Positions 7,964 through 17,622 of a stretch of 64,000 nucleotides of DNA are shown here, in pieces. The translations under genes and the position numbers were made by a program. The stretch spans positions 186,001 through 250,000 of the forward strand of contig QEKJ01000001.1 of the NCBI GenBank assembly GCA_003096535.1, given 5' to 3'. Numbering within the stretch: position 1 is the stretch's first letter; each line of letters opens with the position of its first letter. Below the pieces are notes generated by a model. The model ran no database searches. It saw only the letters and a list, made by a program, of their open reading frames with translations, and was not told where the DNA came from. The stretch is from Agathobaculum butyriciproducens (GTDB lineage: Bacteria; Bacillota; Clostridia; Oscillospirales; Butyricicoccaceae).

Positions 7964-8794
7964 TTAGCTATTGACCGACAATTCAGCCAGTGAACCAAAT
8001 TGATAACCCGCACTCTCCCACTTCGTCAGCAATTCATCGAGAATCCTCGCATTGGTCTCACTGGTGGAATGCAGCAGCACGATCGCCCCGTTATGAATCC
8101 TCGGCAGCAGCTTGGAGAATGCCTGCTCATCGGTCGGCTGGTTATCCGTATACCAGTCCACATACGCGAGCGACCAGAAAACCGTAGTATACCCCAGCTC
8201 CTGCGCCTGCCGGAGATTCTCCTCGCTGAACTTGCCCTGCGGCGGACGATAAAATTTCTGCATCGGCTGACCGGTCAGCGCGGTGTATTTCTCCTCGAGA
8301 CCGTTCAGCTCCGCCGCAAACGCACTCTTATCCGCAATGCCGGACATATCCGGATGGTGCAGCGTATGGTTGCCCACGATATGCCCCTCCGCTGCCATGC
8401 GCTTTACGAGTTCCGGTGCGGTATCAATAAAGTTGCCCACCACGAAAAAGCAGGCAGGCGCGTTATGCTTTTTGAGCGCATCCAGAATAGCAGGCGTGCA
8501 GCCGTTCTCGTAGCCCGCGTCAAACGTCAGGTAGATGGTCTTTCGGCTCGTGTCACCGACGTAAAACGCGTTGTACTGCCGCAGTTCCTCGGCGGAGACA
8601 TTGCCGACCGGCGGCTGACCCTCGGTTTGGAACGACAATCCCCAGTCGCTGACAGACGCGGAAACCGCCTGTTCGGCGGCTGTCGGCTCAGCATTTTCAC
8701 GCGGAAACAGGATGAAAACTGCGGTCAGAACCGCAAAAACGCTAAGTCCCACACCAATTCGGTGCAGACCCGTGCGTGTGATCGTGATAAACAT
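7964..8794 (-). CDS. Polysaccharide deacetylase, PdaA-like (delta-lactam-type de-N-acetylase)
   Basis: Likely removes N-acetyl groups from muramic acid residues in spore cortex peptidoglycan, which allows delta-lactam formation. It has 276 residues with an N-terminal membrane anchor/signal segment (about 12-32). The NodB domain shows YLTFDAGYENG near residue 88, where PdaA proteins have TFDNGYENG, then GHIVGNHTLHHPD metal-binding histidines, YRPPQGKF and IVLLHSTSETNA. The substitution of alanine at the position after the catalytic Asp is noted. ATG at 8794 with GGGAGGGCA. It is divergent from the stalk-domain gene. Confidence 0.85.
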   Translation of the reverse strand: MFITITRTGLHRIGVGLSVFAVLTAVFILFPRENAEPTAAEQAVSASVSDWGLSFQTEGQPPVGNVSAEELRQYNAFYVGDTSRKTIYLTFDAGYENGCTPAILDALKKHNAPACFFVVGNFIDTAPELVKRMAAEGHIVGNHTLHHPDMSGIADKSAFAAELNGLEEKYTALTGQPMQKFYRPPQGKFSEENLRQAQELGYTTVFWSLAYVDWYTDNQPTDEQAFSKLLPRIHNGAIVLLHSTSETNARILDELLTKWESAGYQFGSLAELSVNS

Positions 8795-8938
8795 AGCAGT
8801 GCCCTCCCTTGCTCTACCCTATGCGCCCGCATGGACAGTATGACGGTTTTTGCCCGCCAATTTGCGCCAAACTGCGGATAGACAAATCCCACCGTTTTCC
8901 TGTATAATGGCAGTAACACCTATGTGAGGGGGCACAAT

Positions 8939-10633
8939 ATGAAAAAGAGAAACCGTTTTACCGCTGCCGCACTCGCAGCGCTGCTGCTCGCCGGCTCCGC
9001 GCCGAGCGCGCTCGCACTGGATGCCACACCGCCGATGTATCAGCAGTTTGGGTATGACAGTGCGGAGGAGTACATGGAACAGGAATCATCCTACGGCGTT
9101 TTCGATTATGATACGCTCAGTGACCATTATCGGCAGCACTTGGACGCCGTGCGCAGCAATCCCACGCTGGCGGTTGAATACTGGGGGTATGACGATCTGG
9201 AGGGGCTGTCCTTCGGCTGGGACGGTGATTTAGAGGAATGCTATCGTGATACAGCGCGTGCCATGACAGAGGGCGATGAATACAAACTCCGCTGTCAGCT
9301 TTCCGTGCAGCTCAACGGCGCGTATGTCCACTTTGCGGACGCACAGCCGGAAAAGGTAAACGGGCGCGTGATGGTTCCCTTCCGCGCCATTGCCGAGGTG
9401 CTCGGCGCCGAGGTCACATATGACGCCGGAGCAATCACCGCGAAAAAGGGCGGCGAAACGCTGTCGTTCGCGCTCGGCGGCAAGCAGCTTACCGTCACGG
9501 ACAGCGCGGGCAAAACCGTCAAAACCGTGCAGCTTGATACCGCGCCGTACAAAAAAGGCGGACGCACCTATGTTCCGGTGCGCTTTTTTGCCGAAGCGTT
9601 CGGCCTTACCGTGCAGTGGGATCAGGATATGCAGACCGCCGTGCTGTATGACCGCGCGGCGCTTGTAAGCGACATTGACAGCAAGTTTACCGTGCTCAAC
9701 AAGTGGATCAAGGCACAGCCATCCACCGAAAACGCCAAGGCGCTGCGCACGGTGGCGACGATCGGCGCGGTGTACACCGCCTTCGACACCATCGACGGCA
9801 ACAAGGATTACAAGGTTGATGTCAAAACCGAAATTCTGGCGAACGGACAAGCCATTGAGGCGACCGTGACGGTCGATCTGCGCGTGCTGGCGTCTTATTT
9901 CCTCGGCGATTCGCAGGCGGATGACGTACTCACCGCCGCACAGGCAGCCCTCCTGCGCAGTGCGCTGAGCAACGTCAAGCTCGAGCTCCTATGCAGCGCG
10001 GACAGCGGCGACCTGTATTTGAAGTGCCCTGCCGTGGCAAAGATTCTGGCGATGGACGAAACGGACGACGCCGATCTCAAGGCGCTGTCGAACGGCGCGT
10101 GGCTGCACATCAACTGGGCGGACAGCACATTCGGCACTCTGTTCAGCGAAAATCTGAAGATTCCGAAGAACAATACCTTTACCTCGGTGGGCGAAAGCAT
10201 CGTTGCCGCGAACGAATCCAACATGACCGCATATGAGCTTGGCTGGGAGGATTTTTATCTCAACATAAAGAATGACGTAAACCGCCTGAACAACCTGTTG
10301 GGCGATGAACAATTCACCGCAAGCGGCTCGCGTTACACCGCAAAAATCAACGGTCTGAGCAACGATTCGTATGACAACCTGACCGGCAGCTACACGCTGA
10401 ACACGGCGGACGGCTCGTTCTCGGGCACACTCGAAAGCCGCTCCGATAGCTGGAACACCACCAAAACCGTGCTGACGTTCTCCGGCAGTGTGCAGAACTG
10501 CAAATTGAGCGTGACCTACCACACCAAGAACACCGGCATTTTGTCGCTCGATATCACGCTGACCACGACCGAATCCAGTGTCGAGCCGAAGAACGCGCCG
10601 CCTGCAGGCGACAAAATCGTCGAATGGACATAG
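8939..10633 (+). CDS. Secreted protein with copper-amine-oxidase-like stalk domain
   Basis: Exported protein of 564 residues and unknown function. Signal peptide: MKKRNRFTAAALAALLLAGS with a likely cut after SALA. Residues about 120-240 carry the stalk-type domain (HFADAQPEKVNGRVMVPFRA and KKGGRTYVPVRFFAEAFGL) found in many Clostridia surface proteins. The rest, about 320 residues, resembles no family I recognise. The start at 8939 follows GAGGGGG; a -10 TATAAT lies at 8902. Reading past the TAG stop continues in frame with NDYYDDWEYDDWE before a TGA, see findings. Confidence 0.8.
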   Translation: MKKRNRFTAAALAALLLAGSAPSALALDATPPMYQQFGYDSAEEYMEQESSYGVFDYDTLSDHYRQHLDAVRSNPTLAVEYWGYDDLEGLSFGWDGDLEECYRDTARAMTEGDEYKLRCQLSVQLNGAYVHFADAQPEKVNGRVMVPFRAIAEVLGAEVTYDAGAITAKKGGETLSFALGGKQLTVTDSAGKTVKTVQLDTAPYKKGGRTYVPVRFFAEAFGLTVQWDQDMQTAVLYDRAALVSDIDSKFTVLNKWIKAQPSTENAKALRTVATIGAVYTAFDTIDGNKDYKVDVKTEILANGQAIEATVTVDLRVLASYFLGDSQADDVLTAAQAALLRSALSNVKLELLCSADSGDLYLKCPAVAKILAMDETDDADLKALSNGAWLHINWADSTFGTLFSENLKIPKNNTFTSVGESIVAANESNMTAYELGWEDFYLNIKNDVNRLNNLLGDEQFTASGSRYTAKINGLSNDSYDNLTGSYTLNTADGSFSGTLESRSDSWNTTKTVLTFSGSVQNCKLSVTYHTKNTGILSLDITLTTTESSVEPKNAPPAGDKIVEWT

Positions 10634-10691
10634 AATGATTATTACGATGACTGGGAGTACGACGACTGGGAATGACATGATCCGAATAAGC

Positions 10692-10727
10692 AAAAGAGCA
10701 GATACTTTCGTATCTGCTCTTTTTTGT
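10692..10727. terminator. Bidirectional terminator between the stalk gene and pheT
   Basis: AAAAGAGCAGATA/TATCTGCTCTTTT hairpin with A run on one side and T run on the other, serving two convergent genes. Confidence 0.88.
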
Positions 10728-10741
10728 ACTTTTTCGGAAAC

Positions 10742-13150
10742 TTAACCGCGCAGCTGAGCGCCGAACTCGGTCTCAAGCGCCGAGATAGCGGCACGCATTG
10801 CCTTGTCGCACTCCTCGTCGGTGAGGGTACGGTCGGGCGCGCGCAGGGACAGCGAATACGCCACGGACTTCTTGCCCTCCGGGATGCCCTTGCCCTTGTA
10901 AACGTCGAACAGCTTGACCGACTCGAGCAGCTTGCCTGCTGCCTTCTCAACAGTGGCCTGCATGGAGGCTGCCGGAACGGCATCGTCAACCAGAACCGCG
11001 ATATCGCGGGTGGAAGCCGGGAACTTGGGCAGCGGATGATAGAGCTTCTCCGGGTCGATGGCAGCCAGAAGTGCGTCCATCTGCAGCTCGGCAGCGAGCA
11101 CCTCGCCGGACAGACCGTAGCGTGCGGCAACGGTCGGATGAATGGTGCCGAATACGCCGATCTCCTTGCCGTCGATCAGCACCTTGGCGCAGCGGCCCGG
11201 GTGATAGGACGGATTGGACTTCTCAGGAGCGAAGGACGCGCCCTTGATATTCAGCTCACGCAGCAGCGCCTCGATGGCGCCCTTGAACTGGAAGAACGAC
11301 AGGCGGCCGTAGCTGCCGAGGGTCAGGATCTTCTCCTCGTGCGGCAGAACGTCCGGGTCAGCCTTGCCATCCTTGACGGTCGGGGTGTAGATGGTGCCCA
11401 GCTCGTACAGCGAAGCGGTCGGGTTGCGGTGTGCGTGGTTGTGCGCCAGATTATCCAGCATGGACGGCAGCACGGTGGTGCGCATCACGCTGAAATCCTC
11501 ACCAAGCGGGTTGAGTATGGTGGTGGAGATACGGCGCGGGTCGTTCTCGTCCCAGCCGATCATGTCGTAGAACTTCGGGGAGATGAACGAATGGCTCATG
11601 GACTCGTCAAAGCCTGCCTCGCGGCAAACCAGAGCGGCAGCGCGCTCCGCCTGCTGAGACGGCGTGAACTCACCCTGTACCATCTCGCCTGCGTACAGCG
11701 TGGTCGGGATCTTGTCGTAGCCGTACATGCGGGCAACCTCCTCGGCCACATCGCACATGCGGTTGATGTCGGTGCGGAAGAACGGCACAACGACCTCGTT
11801 ATTCTCGATCTTGAAGTCCAGCTTCTCGAGCAGCTTCTGCTGCTCCTCAGCGGGCAGCTCCAGACCGAGCAGGGCGTTCATCTTGTCCGGCTCGAACGGC
11901 AGACGCTTGTGGTTCGGGTCGGAGTTGTCAACGTCGATAATGCCGTCGATGACCTCGCCTGCGCCCAGCTGCTCCACCAGCTCGCACGCACGGTTGACCG
12001 CATCGAGGGTCATGCGCGGATCAAGGCCCTTCTCAAAGCGGCCGGAGGCCTCGGTACGCATGCCGAGCGCCTTTGCGGTGATACGAACGGTAGCGCCGTG
12101 GAAGTTTGCAGACTCGAAAACGACGGTCTTGGTGTCGTCCATAATCTCGGAGTTTGCGCCGCCCATAACGCCTGCAACAGCAACCGGCTTGTCGTTGTCG
12201 CAGATGGCGAGCATCTTGTCGCTCAGGTCGTGATCCACGCCGTCCAGAGTCTGGATGGACTCGCCGTTGCGGGCACGGCGGACAACGATGCGGCCGTCGG
12301 ACAGGCACTTGTAGTCGAACGCATGCATCGGCTGGCCGTACTCGAGCATAACATAGTTGGTAATATCAACGATGTTGTTGATCGGACGAACGCCGCAGGC
12401 GTGCAGACGCTCGCGCATCCACGCCGGAGACGGCTCGATCTTGATATTCTTGACAATGCGGGCGGTGTAGCGCGGGCACAGGTCGGTGTCCTTGACCTCG
12501 ACGGACATATACTTGTTGATGTCGTCGCCCACGCCCTTTACCTCCGGGGTCTTGACGCTGAACGGACGGTCGAAGGTAGCCGCAGTCTCGCGGGCCAGAC
12601 CGATCACGCTCAGGCAGTCCGGGCGGTTGGACGTAATCTCAAAATCGGAAACCCAGTCGTCCAGACCGAGTACCTTCTTGATGTCCTCGCCAACCGGGGT
12701 GCCGGCCGGCAGGAACAGGATGCCGTTCTCGCACGCATACGGTACGCAGCCGTGGGACAGACCCAGCTCCTGGAACGAGCACATCATGCCGTTGGACGGC
12801 ACGCCGCGCAGCTTGCCCTTGGTGATCTTCACGCCGCCCGGCAGGGTGGACTTGTGCAGGCAGACCGGGCAGATCTCGCCAACGGACGCAGGCGTTACAT
12901 TGGGTGCGCCGGTGACGATCTGCACCGGCTCCTCCTTGCCGACATCGAGCTGGCAGATCTTCAGATGGTCGGAATCCGGGTGATCGACAACCTCGAGGAT
13001 CTTGCCGGTCACAACGTTGTCGATCTCCGCGCCGAGGTAGTAAACCTCCTCGACCTTGGAGCCGGACATAGTCAGCTTAGCATCATACTCCTTCGGGGTG
13101 ATGCCGTTCATATCGGTATAATCCGAAAGCCAGGATAATGGCAGTTTCAT
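10742..13150 (-). CDS. pheT: Phenylalanyl-tRNA synthetase beta subunit
   Basis: Partner of PheS in the alpha2-beta2 enzyme that charges tRNA-Phe. It has 802 residues, full length. The order is N-terminal tRNA-binding fold (ILEVVDHPDSDHLKICQLDVG, about 40-60), B3/B4 editing domain, B5 domain, core, and a C-terminal FDX-ACB domain ending in ALETEFGAQLRG. The ATG at 13150 gives MKLPLSWLSDY, with AAGGAG upstream; a GTG at 13162 is less likely. It is transcribed after pheS, but a REP palindrome lies between them. Confidence 0.97.
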   Translation of the reverse strand: MKLPLSWLSDYTDMNGITPKEYDAKLTMSGSKVEEVYYLGAEIDNVVTGKILEVVDHPDSDHLKICQLDVGKEEPVQIVTGAPNVTPASVGEICPVCLHKSTLPGGVKITKGKLRGVPSNGMMCSFQELGLSHGCVPYACENGILFLPAGTPVGEDIKKVLGLDDWVSDFEITSNRPDCLSVIGLARETAATFDRPFSVKTPEVKGVGDDINKYMSVEVKDTDLCPRYTARIVKNIKIEPSPAWMRERLHACGVRPINNIVDITNYVMLEYGQPMHAFDYKCLSDGRIVVRRARNGESIQTLDGVDHDLSDKMLAICDNDKPVAVAGVMGGANSEIMDDTKTVVFESANFHGATVRITAKALGMRTEASGRFEKGLDPRMTLDAVNRACELVEQLGAGEVIDGIIDVDNSDPNHKRLPFEPDKMNALLGLELPAEEQQKLLEKLDFKIENNEVVVPFFRTDINRMCDVAEEVARMYGYDKIPTTLYAGEMVQGEFTPSQQAERAAALVCREAGFDESMSHSFISPKFYDMIGWDENDPRRISTTILNPLGEDFSVMRTTVLPSMLDNLAHNHAHRNPTASLYELGTIYTPTVKDGKADPDVLPHEEKILTLGSYGRLSFFQFKGAIEALLRELNIKGASFAPEKSNPSYHPGRCAKVLIDGKEIGVFGTIHPTVAARYGLSGEVLAAELQMDALLAAIDPEKLYHPLPKFPASTRDIAVLVDDAVPAASMQATVEKAAGKLLESVKLFDVYKGKGIPEGKKSVAYSLSLRAPDRTLTDEECDKAMRAAISALETEFGAQLRG

Positions 13151-13184
13151 TGATAGGAACACTCCTTTTGGTGTTATTGTTGTC

Positions 13185-13266
13185 CGTAGGGCGCGACGAC
13201 TCGGCGCGCCGTATTTGCCGCCTGCATATACTTACGAGCGGCGCGCCGGGGTCGTCGCGCCCTACG
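13185..13266. repeat. REP-like palindrome between pheS and pheT
   Basis: Arms CGTAGGGCGCGACGACTCGG and its inverse around a ~30-base spacer, inside the pheST transcription unit. A smaller GGCGGGATGA/TCATCCCGCC hairpin follows at about 13300-13325. Confidence 0.85.
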
Positions 13267-13337
13267 ATAATACGTATCGCTTGTAACATGCGGGAGAGTG
13301 CGGCGGGATGAGGTCATCCCGCCCTACGGGTGCAGGT

Positions 13338-14357
13338 TTAGAACTGGTGCAGGAATCGAACGTCGTTCTCATAGAACAGACGGATATCGTCGATCTTGAA
13401 GCGGCCCATAACCATACGCTCCAGACCGATGCCGAAGGCGTAGCCGGAGTATTCATTCGGGTCGATGCCGCTCATCTCAAGCACCTTGGGGTGAACCATG
13501 CCGCAGCCGAGGATCTCGATCCAGCCCTCGCCCTTGCAGAGCGGGCAGCCTTCACCGTGGCAGCGGTAACACTGGATATCCATCTCCGCAGACGGCTCGG
13601 TGAACGGGAAGTGATGCGGACGGAAACGAACAACCGTGTCCTCGCCGTACAGCTTCTTTGCGAACAGCTCGAGAATGCCCTTCAGGTCGCTCATGCGGAT
13701 GCCCTTATCGACAACCAGACCCTCGATCTGATGGAACAGCGGAGAGTGGGTTGCGTCAACGGCGTCCGAACGGTAAACACGGCCCGGCGCGATAATGCGG
13801 ATCGGCGGCTTGCGCTTTTCCATCGTGCGGACCTGCATCGGAGAGGTCTGCGTGCGGAGCACAACATTATCCGAAATATAGAAGGTATCCTGCGTGTCGC
13901 GTGCCGGATGGTCCTTCGGGATGTTCAGCGCCTCGAAGTTGTAGTGGTCGAGCTCGACCTCCGGGCCCTCTGCGATGGAGAAGCCCAGACCGAGGAAAAT
14001 TTCCTTGAACTCGTCGAGCACGATGTTCAGCGGATGCTTCTTGCCGATGACAACGTCCTCACCCGGCAGGGTAACGTCGATGGTCTCCGCCTCCAGCTTC
14101 TTTTCGAGCGCAGCCTGCTCGATCAGCTTCTTCTGCTTGTCAATGATGGTTTCGATCTCCGCACGAACGTCGTTGATCAGCTGACCAACAACCGGACGCT
14201 CCTCTGCGGCAACGTCCTTCATTCCCTTGAGCAGCGCGGTCAGCTCACCCTTTTTGCCGAGGAACTTAACGCGGGCCTCGTCCAGCGCGCGCGAATCCTT
14301 CGCGGCAGCGAGCTGCTCCTTCGCGGTCTGCAAAATGCCTTGCAGCTTTTCTTTCAT
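13338..14357 (-). CDS. pheS: Phenylalanyl-tRNA synthetase alpha subunit
   Basis: Catalytic subunit of the enzyme that attaches phenylalanine to its tRNA. It has 339 residues with an N-terminal coiled-coil arm (about 1-100) and class II motifs: [34 protein letters not shown] (motif 2) and [18 protein letters not shown] (motif 3). The ATG at 14357 gives [16 protein letters not shown] with an AAGGAGAATT site; the frame is open further upstream but through the REP element. Expression is expected to respond to uncharged tRNA-Phe through the T-box upstream. Confidence 0.97.
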   Translation of the reverse strand: MKEKLQGILQTAKEQLAAAKDSRALDEARVKFLGKKGELTALLKGMKDVAAEERPVVGQLINDVRAEIETIIDKQKKLIEQAALEKKLEAETIDVTLPGEDVVIGKKHPLNIVLDEFKEIFLGLGFSIAEGPEVELDHYNFEALNIPKDHPARDTQDTFYISDNVVLRTQTSPMQVRTMEKRKPPIRIIAPGRVYRSDAVDATHSPLFHQIEGLVVDKGIRMSDLKGILELFAKKLYGEDTVVRFRPHHFPFTEPSAEMDIQCYRCHGEGCPLCKGEGWIEILGCGMVHPKVLEMSGIDPNEYSGYAFGIGLERMVMGRFKIDDIRLFYENDVRFLHQF

Positions 14358-14408
14358 ACCAATTCTCCTTTGGAATGTGATTTTGTGATAGAGTGAGGGC
14401 GGATAGTT

Positions 14409-14490
14409 CGTAGGGCGTGACGACCTCGGCACGCCGTCTGAAATCATCAGCTGCCGTTCGATGCGGCGCGCCGAGTCGTCGCGCCCTACG
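14409..14490. repeat. REP-like palindrome between the T-box terminator and pheS
   Basis: Arms CGTAGGGCGTGACGACCTCG and CGAGTCGTCGCGCCCTACG. It lies within the leader RNA downstream of the T-box decision hairpin and ahead of the pheS ribosome site. Confidence 0.8.
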
Positions 14491-14515
14491 GGTATCATCC
14501 ATTACAGTGGTAATA

Positions 14516-14770
14516 AAAAACGCCTTCCGTCCCCGTAAAATAGGGACGAAAGGCGTAAAACTTCCGTGGTACCACCCTGATTCCCGAAAAAATCGGGCAC
14601 TCATTGAACGCCGGTAACGGAGCGTTACTTCGCCGGCGCCTACTGCATCTATTCAGCACCGGTGCTCACAGGGGAACTTCGCGCCATACCTCGATAAACG
14701 GCTTACAGCCATGGGACCGTTCTCTCTGAGAAAGAGGATCACAGCGTTACTTTTCCTGCTCATCGCATTG
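14516..14770 (-). promoter_or_regulatory. T-box riboswitch leader of pheST
   Basis: Read on the minus strand it begins with the stem I region (GATGAGCAGGAAAAGTAACG, then AGAGAG and GGCTG..AGCC elements). It contains the invariant AGGGTGGTACCACGG antiterminator sequence at 14564-14578. It ends in a strong terminator (ACGCCTTTCGTCCC stem, 14520-14556) followed by a T run. A TTC within GCGAAGTTCCCC is a plausible phenylalanine specifier, matching the genes downstream. Uncharged tRNA-Phe should stabilise the antiterminator and switch the genes on. Confidence 0.93.
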
Positions 14771-14904
14771 AAATATTTATAACAGAATAATTAAAACACA
14801 TTTTGCGGGAAAATGCAAGAGGAAAACGCGAAATTTACCTAAAATATATGAATTTTTGCATCAGAAAACAACGGATTTCCAAATCAATCGCATCAAAAAT
14901 TCAT

Positions 14905-14988
14905 CGTAGGGGCGGACCAGTGTGTCCGCTCTGATTAAGCGATATGCAGATGGTTTACAAGCGGTGCGCCGAGTCGGCGCACCCTACG
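14905..14988. repeat. REP-like composite palindrome upstream of the T-box
   Basis: Left arm CGTAGGGGCGGACCAGTG with its own GGACCAGTGTGTCC hairpin; right arm GCGCCGAGTCGGCGCACCC ending in CTACG. The stretch 14989-15190 holds AT-rich sequence with a possible minus-strand TATAAT at about 15036-15043 and a short fragment (about 15008-15030) resembling the end of an R arm; no gene is seen. Confidence 0.65.
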
Positions 14989-15196
14989 GTAAAGCCTTAC
15001 ATCAAATATAACCCGCAGGTGCCGTCCATAGCTATCGAATTATATCACAAATTTGTTTCACACACAAAATAATTTAACATGTTAGATATTCACCACAATT
15101 CAATTCTTAAACATCATTGATAGCGTGTAAACGCCGCCCAGCAACAACGTATTGCTACGCAACTCGTGTGCACCGCTTACTTTCTGCCTGAAGACA

Positions 15197-15227
15197 TAAA
15201 AAAAGGAACCCTTACGGGTTCCTTTTT
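15197..15227 (-). terminator. Terminator after rpsZ, end of ribosomal operon
   Basis: AAGGAACCCGTAAGGGTTCC hairpin followed by seven T on the minus strand, 15 bases past the rpsZ stop. Confidence 0.93.
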
Positions 15228-15241
15228 GAAATCGCTCTTCC

Positions 15242-15427
15242 TTACCAGGATGCCTTGCGGACACCCGGGATCTGGCCCTTGTAAGCCAGCTCGCGGAAGC
15301 AGATACGGCAGATACCGAAATCACGCAGGTAAGCGTGCGGACGGCCGCAGATCTTGCAGCGGTTGTAAGCTCGGCTGGAGAACTTCGGCTTAGCCTGCTG
15401 CTTGAGAACCATCGACTTCTTAGCCAT
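15242..15427 (-). CDS. rpsZ: 30S ribosomal protein S14 type Z
   Basis: Small-subunit head protein that contacts 16S rRNA. It has 61 residues, the zinc-binding short form, with CKICGRPH and CRICFREL as the four-cysteine site and C-terminal [11 protein letters not shown]. It is the last gene of the operon here; rpsH, rplF and the rest of the spc genes do not follow, and a terminator lies directly downstream. Confidence 0.98.
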   Translation of the reverse strand: MAKKSMVLKQQAKPKFSSRAYNRCKICGRPHAYLRDFGICRICFRELAYKGQIPGVRKASW

Positions 15428-15441
15428 TTAACTTCTCCTCC

Positions 15442-15987
15442 TTACTTCTCAAACGGAGCGCCCATCAGAGTAAGCAGCTCCTTTGCTTCTTCATCGGTAT
15501 TTGCAGTGGTGCAGATAACGATGTTCATGCCGCGGATCTTGTCGATCTGATCATAGGAAATTTCCGGGAAGATCAGCTGCTCGCTCAGACCCAGAGCGTA
15601 GTTGCCACGGCCGTCAAATGCGTTGCCGTTGATGCCGCGGAAGTCGCGTACACGCGGCAGAGCTACGTTGAACAGACGATCCAGGAACTCCCACATGCGG
15701 TCACGGCGCAGGGTTACCTTAACGCCTACCGGCATGCCGTCACGCAGCTTGAAGTTTGCGATGGACTTCTTAGCGTGGGTGATGATCGGCTTCTGGCCGG
15801 AGATCAGGGTGATATCACGGACAATAGCCTCGATAACCTTGGAGTTACCGTTTGCTTCCTTACCGCAGCCGACGTTGATTACGATCTTGTCGAGCTTCGG
15901 AATCTGCATTGCGCTCTCGTACTGAAACTTCTTCATCAGAGCAGGCGCAACTTCCGCAGTATACTTTGCTTTCATATTCGGAACCAT
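15442..15987 (-). CDS. rplE: 50S ribosomal protein L5
   Basis: Binds 5S rRNA in the central protuberance. It has 181 residues; the conserved [35 protein letters not shown] and [17 protein letters not shown] blocks are present. The ATG at 15987 ([13 protein letters not shown]) has a GAGGAGGTT site; a second Met four codons on is an alternative. Confidence 0.98.
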   Translation of the reverse strand: MVPNMKAKYTAEVAPALMKKFQYESAMQIPKLDKIVINVGCGKEANGNSKVIEAIVRDITLISGQKPIITHAKKSIANFKLRDGMPVGVKVTLRRDRMWEFLDRLFNVALPRVRDFRGINGNAFDGRGNYALGLSEQLIFPEISYDQIDKIRGMNIVICTTANTDEEAKELLTLMGAPFEK

Positions 15988-16006
15988 TTATTGCAACCTC
16001 CTCTTC

Positions 16007-16324
16007 TTAAAGCGTTTCGCCGCAGTGCTTGCACACCGTCAGCTTAGTGCCGTTCTCGGTGATCTTGTGAGCAACACGAGTCGGCTTGTCGCACTTCGGG
16101 CATACGCGCATTACCTTGCAGGCACGCAGCGCACCCTCGCGCTCGATGATGCCGCCGGTTTCACCCTGACGGCGGGGCTTGGTGTGGCACTTGATCATGT
16201 TCACACCTTCGATTACTACCATACCCTTCTTCGGGTTTACGGACAGGATCTTGCCGCGCTTGCCCTTTTCCTTGCCGGAAAGAACGACTGCGGTGTCGCC
16301 CGTCTTAACGTGCAAATTGTTCAT
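16007..16324 (-). CDS. rplX: 50S ribosomal protein L24
   Basis: Assembly-initiating protein of the large subunit. It has 105 residues, with a KOW motif (KTGDTAVVLSGKEKGKRGKI) at the N-terminus and IEREGALRACKVM later. Two CxxC-like pairs (CPKCDKPT and CKHCGETL) at the C-terminus could bind zinc, as in many Firmicutes L24 proteins. Confidence 0.97.
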   Translation of the reverse strand: MNNLHVKTGDTAVVLSGKEKGKRGKILSVNPKKGMVVIEGVNMIKCHTKPRRQGETGGIIEREGALRACKVMRVCPKCDKPTRVAHKITENGTKLTVCKHCGETL

Positions 16325-16339
16325 TTGTTGGCGACCTCC

Positions 16340-16708
16340 TTACAGTACTTCCGGAGCAAGCGACAGGATCTTCATGTAATCCTTGTCACGCAGCTCACGA
16401 GCGACAGGCCCAAAGATACGGGTGCCGCGGGGGTTTTTGTCATCACGAATGATAACGCCAGCGTTCTCGTCAAAGCGGATATAGCTGCCGTCAGCGCGGC
16501 GCAGGCCCTTAACGGTGCGGACGATAACTGCCTTAACGACATCGCCCTTCTTTACGCCGCCGCCCGGGGTGCACTTGCGCACCGAGCAAACAACTACGTC
16601 ACCGATGTTGCCGTACTTGCGTGCGGAGCCGCCGAGAACACGGATTACCTTCAGTTCCTTTGCGCCGCTGTTGTCAGCTGCACGCAGAAAGCTTTCCTGC
16701 TGAACCAT
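16340..16708 (-). CDS. rplN: 50S ribosomal protein L14
   Basis: Interface protein contacting 23S rRNA and helix 14 of 16S rRNA. 122 residues, canonical length, starting [18 protein letters not shown] and ending [12 protein letters not shown]-like ([12 protein letters not shown]). It follows rpsQ by 12 bases. Confidence 0.98.
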   Translation of the reverse strand: MVQQESFLRAADNSGAKELKVIRVLGGSARKYGNIGDVVVCSVRKCTPGGGVKKGDVVKAVIVRTVKGLRRADGSYIRFDENAGVIIRDDKNPRGTRIFGPVARELRDKDYMKILSLAPEVL

Positions 16709-16720
16709 GTGCTCTCCTCC

Positions 16721-16978
16721 TTACTTTGCCTTCTCGATGATCTCGACCAGGCGCCAGCGCTTGTCCTTGGACAGCGGACGGGTCTCCATCACCTTAACCT
16801 TATCACCGATGCCACACTCGTTGTTCTCGTCGTGTGCCTTCAGCTTATAGGTGTGCGGAATAACCTTCTTGTACAGAGGATGTGCTACACGATCCTCAAT
16901 TGCTACGACAATGGTCTTATCCATCTTATCGGAAACGACCTTGCCTACTCGCGTTTTGCGTAATGCTCTTTCGCTCAT
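16721..16978 (-). CDS. rpsQ: 30S ribosomal protein S17
   Basis: Primary 16S rRNA-binding protein with an OB fold. 85 residues; the family signature [18 protein letters not shown] is present near residue 60. Confidence 0.98.
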   Translation of the reverse strand: MSERALRKTRVGKVVSDKMDKTIVVAIEDRVAHPLYKKVIPHTYKLKAHDENNECGIGDKVKVMETRPLSKDKRWRLVEIIEKAK

Positions 16979-16996
16979 AATATTCGTTTCCCTCCC

Positions 16997-17200
16997 TTAT
17001 GCCTTCTCCGCGATCTGCTTCTCGCGGATAACGGTATTGATACGAGCAATGTCGTGCTTGACTTCATTGATCTTGTTGGTGTTGTCGAGCTGATTGGTAG
17101 CGAGCTGCAGACGGAGGTTGAAGAGGTCCTTCTTCAGCTCACCGAGCTTTGCAGACAGCTCCTCAGCCGTCAGTTCTCTGATCTCAGATGCCTTCATCAT
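16997..17200 (-). CDS. rpmC: 50S ribosomal protein L29
   Basis: Located at the peptide exit tunnel, where it helps form the docking site for SRP and trigger factor. 67 residues, two-helix protein with [16 protein letters not shown]. Its first codons overlap the end of rplP by four bases, suggesting translational coupling. Confidence 0.97.
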   Translation of the reverse strand: MMKASEIRELTAEELSAKLGELKKDLFNLRLQLATNQLDNTNKINEVKHDIARINTVIREKQIAEKA

Positions 17201-17622
17201 GCTTCACCGCCATTCTTCTCACGGGCAACGAACTTGGTCTTGCAGGGCAGCTTGTGGCTTGCCAGACGCAGTGCCTCACGAGCAACTTCCTCGGAAACGC
17301 CTGCGATCTCAAACAGTACACGGCCCGGCTTAACTACTGCAACCCAGTACTCGGGTGCGCCCTTACCGGAACCCATTCGAGCACCAGCCGGATGCTTGGT
17401 AACCGGCTTGTCGGGGAAAATCTTGATCCATACCTGACCGCCACGCTTGGTGTAACGGGTCATAGCGATACGGGCTGCCTCGATCTGATTCGAGGTAATC
17501 CAGCACGGCTCGGTAGCCTGGATACCGAACTCACCGTTCGATACGAAGTTACCGCGGGTAGCCTTGCCGGTCATACGGCCGCGATGAACGCGACGATACT
17601 TAACTCTCTTAGGGAGCAGCAT
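17197..17622 (-). CDS. rplP: 50S ribosomal protein L16
   Basis: Large-subunit protein near the A-site tRNA elbow. 141 residues, starting [20 protein letters not shown] and containing [22 protein letters not shown]. It overlaps the stop of rpsC by one base. Confidence 0.98.
   Translation of the reverse strand: MLLPKRVKYRRVHRGRMTGKATRGNFVSNGEFGIQATEPCWITSNQIEAARIAMTRYTKRGGQVWIKIFPDKPVTKHPAGARMGSGKGAPEYWVAVVKPGRVLFEIAGVSEEVAREALRLASHKLPCKTKFVAREKNGGEA

Noticed and set aside
10724-13138. An 804-codon open frame on the plus strand opposite pheT
   Set aside because: It is the reverse shadow of pheT, which matches its family end to end. High GC keeps opposite frames open; no ribosome site or family motif supports the plus frame.
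14516-14770. Considered as an ordinary double terminator
   Set aside because: The AGGGTGGTACCACGG box and stem I elements are diagnostic of a T-box.
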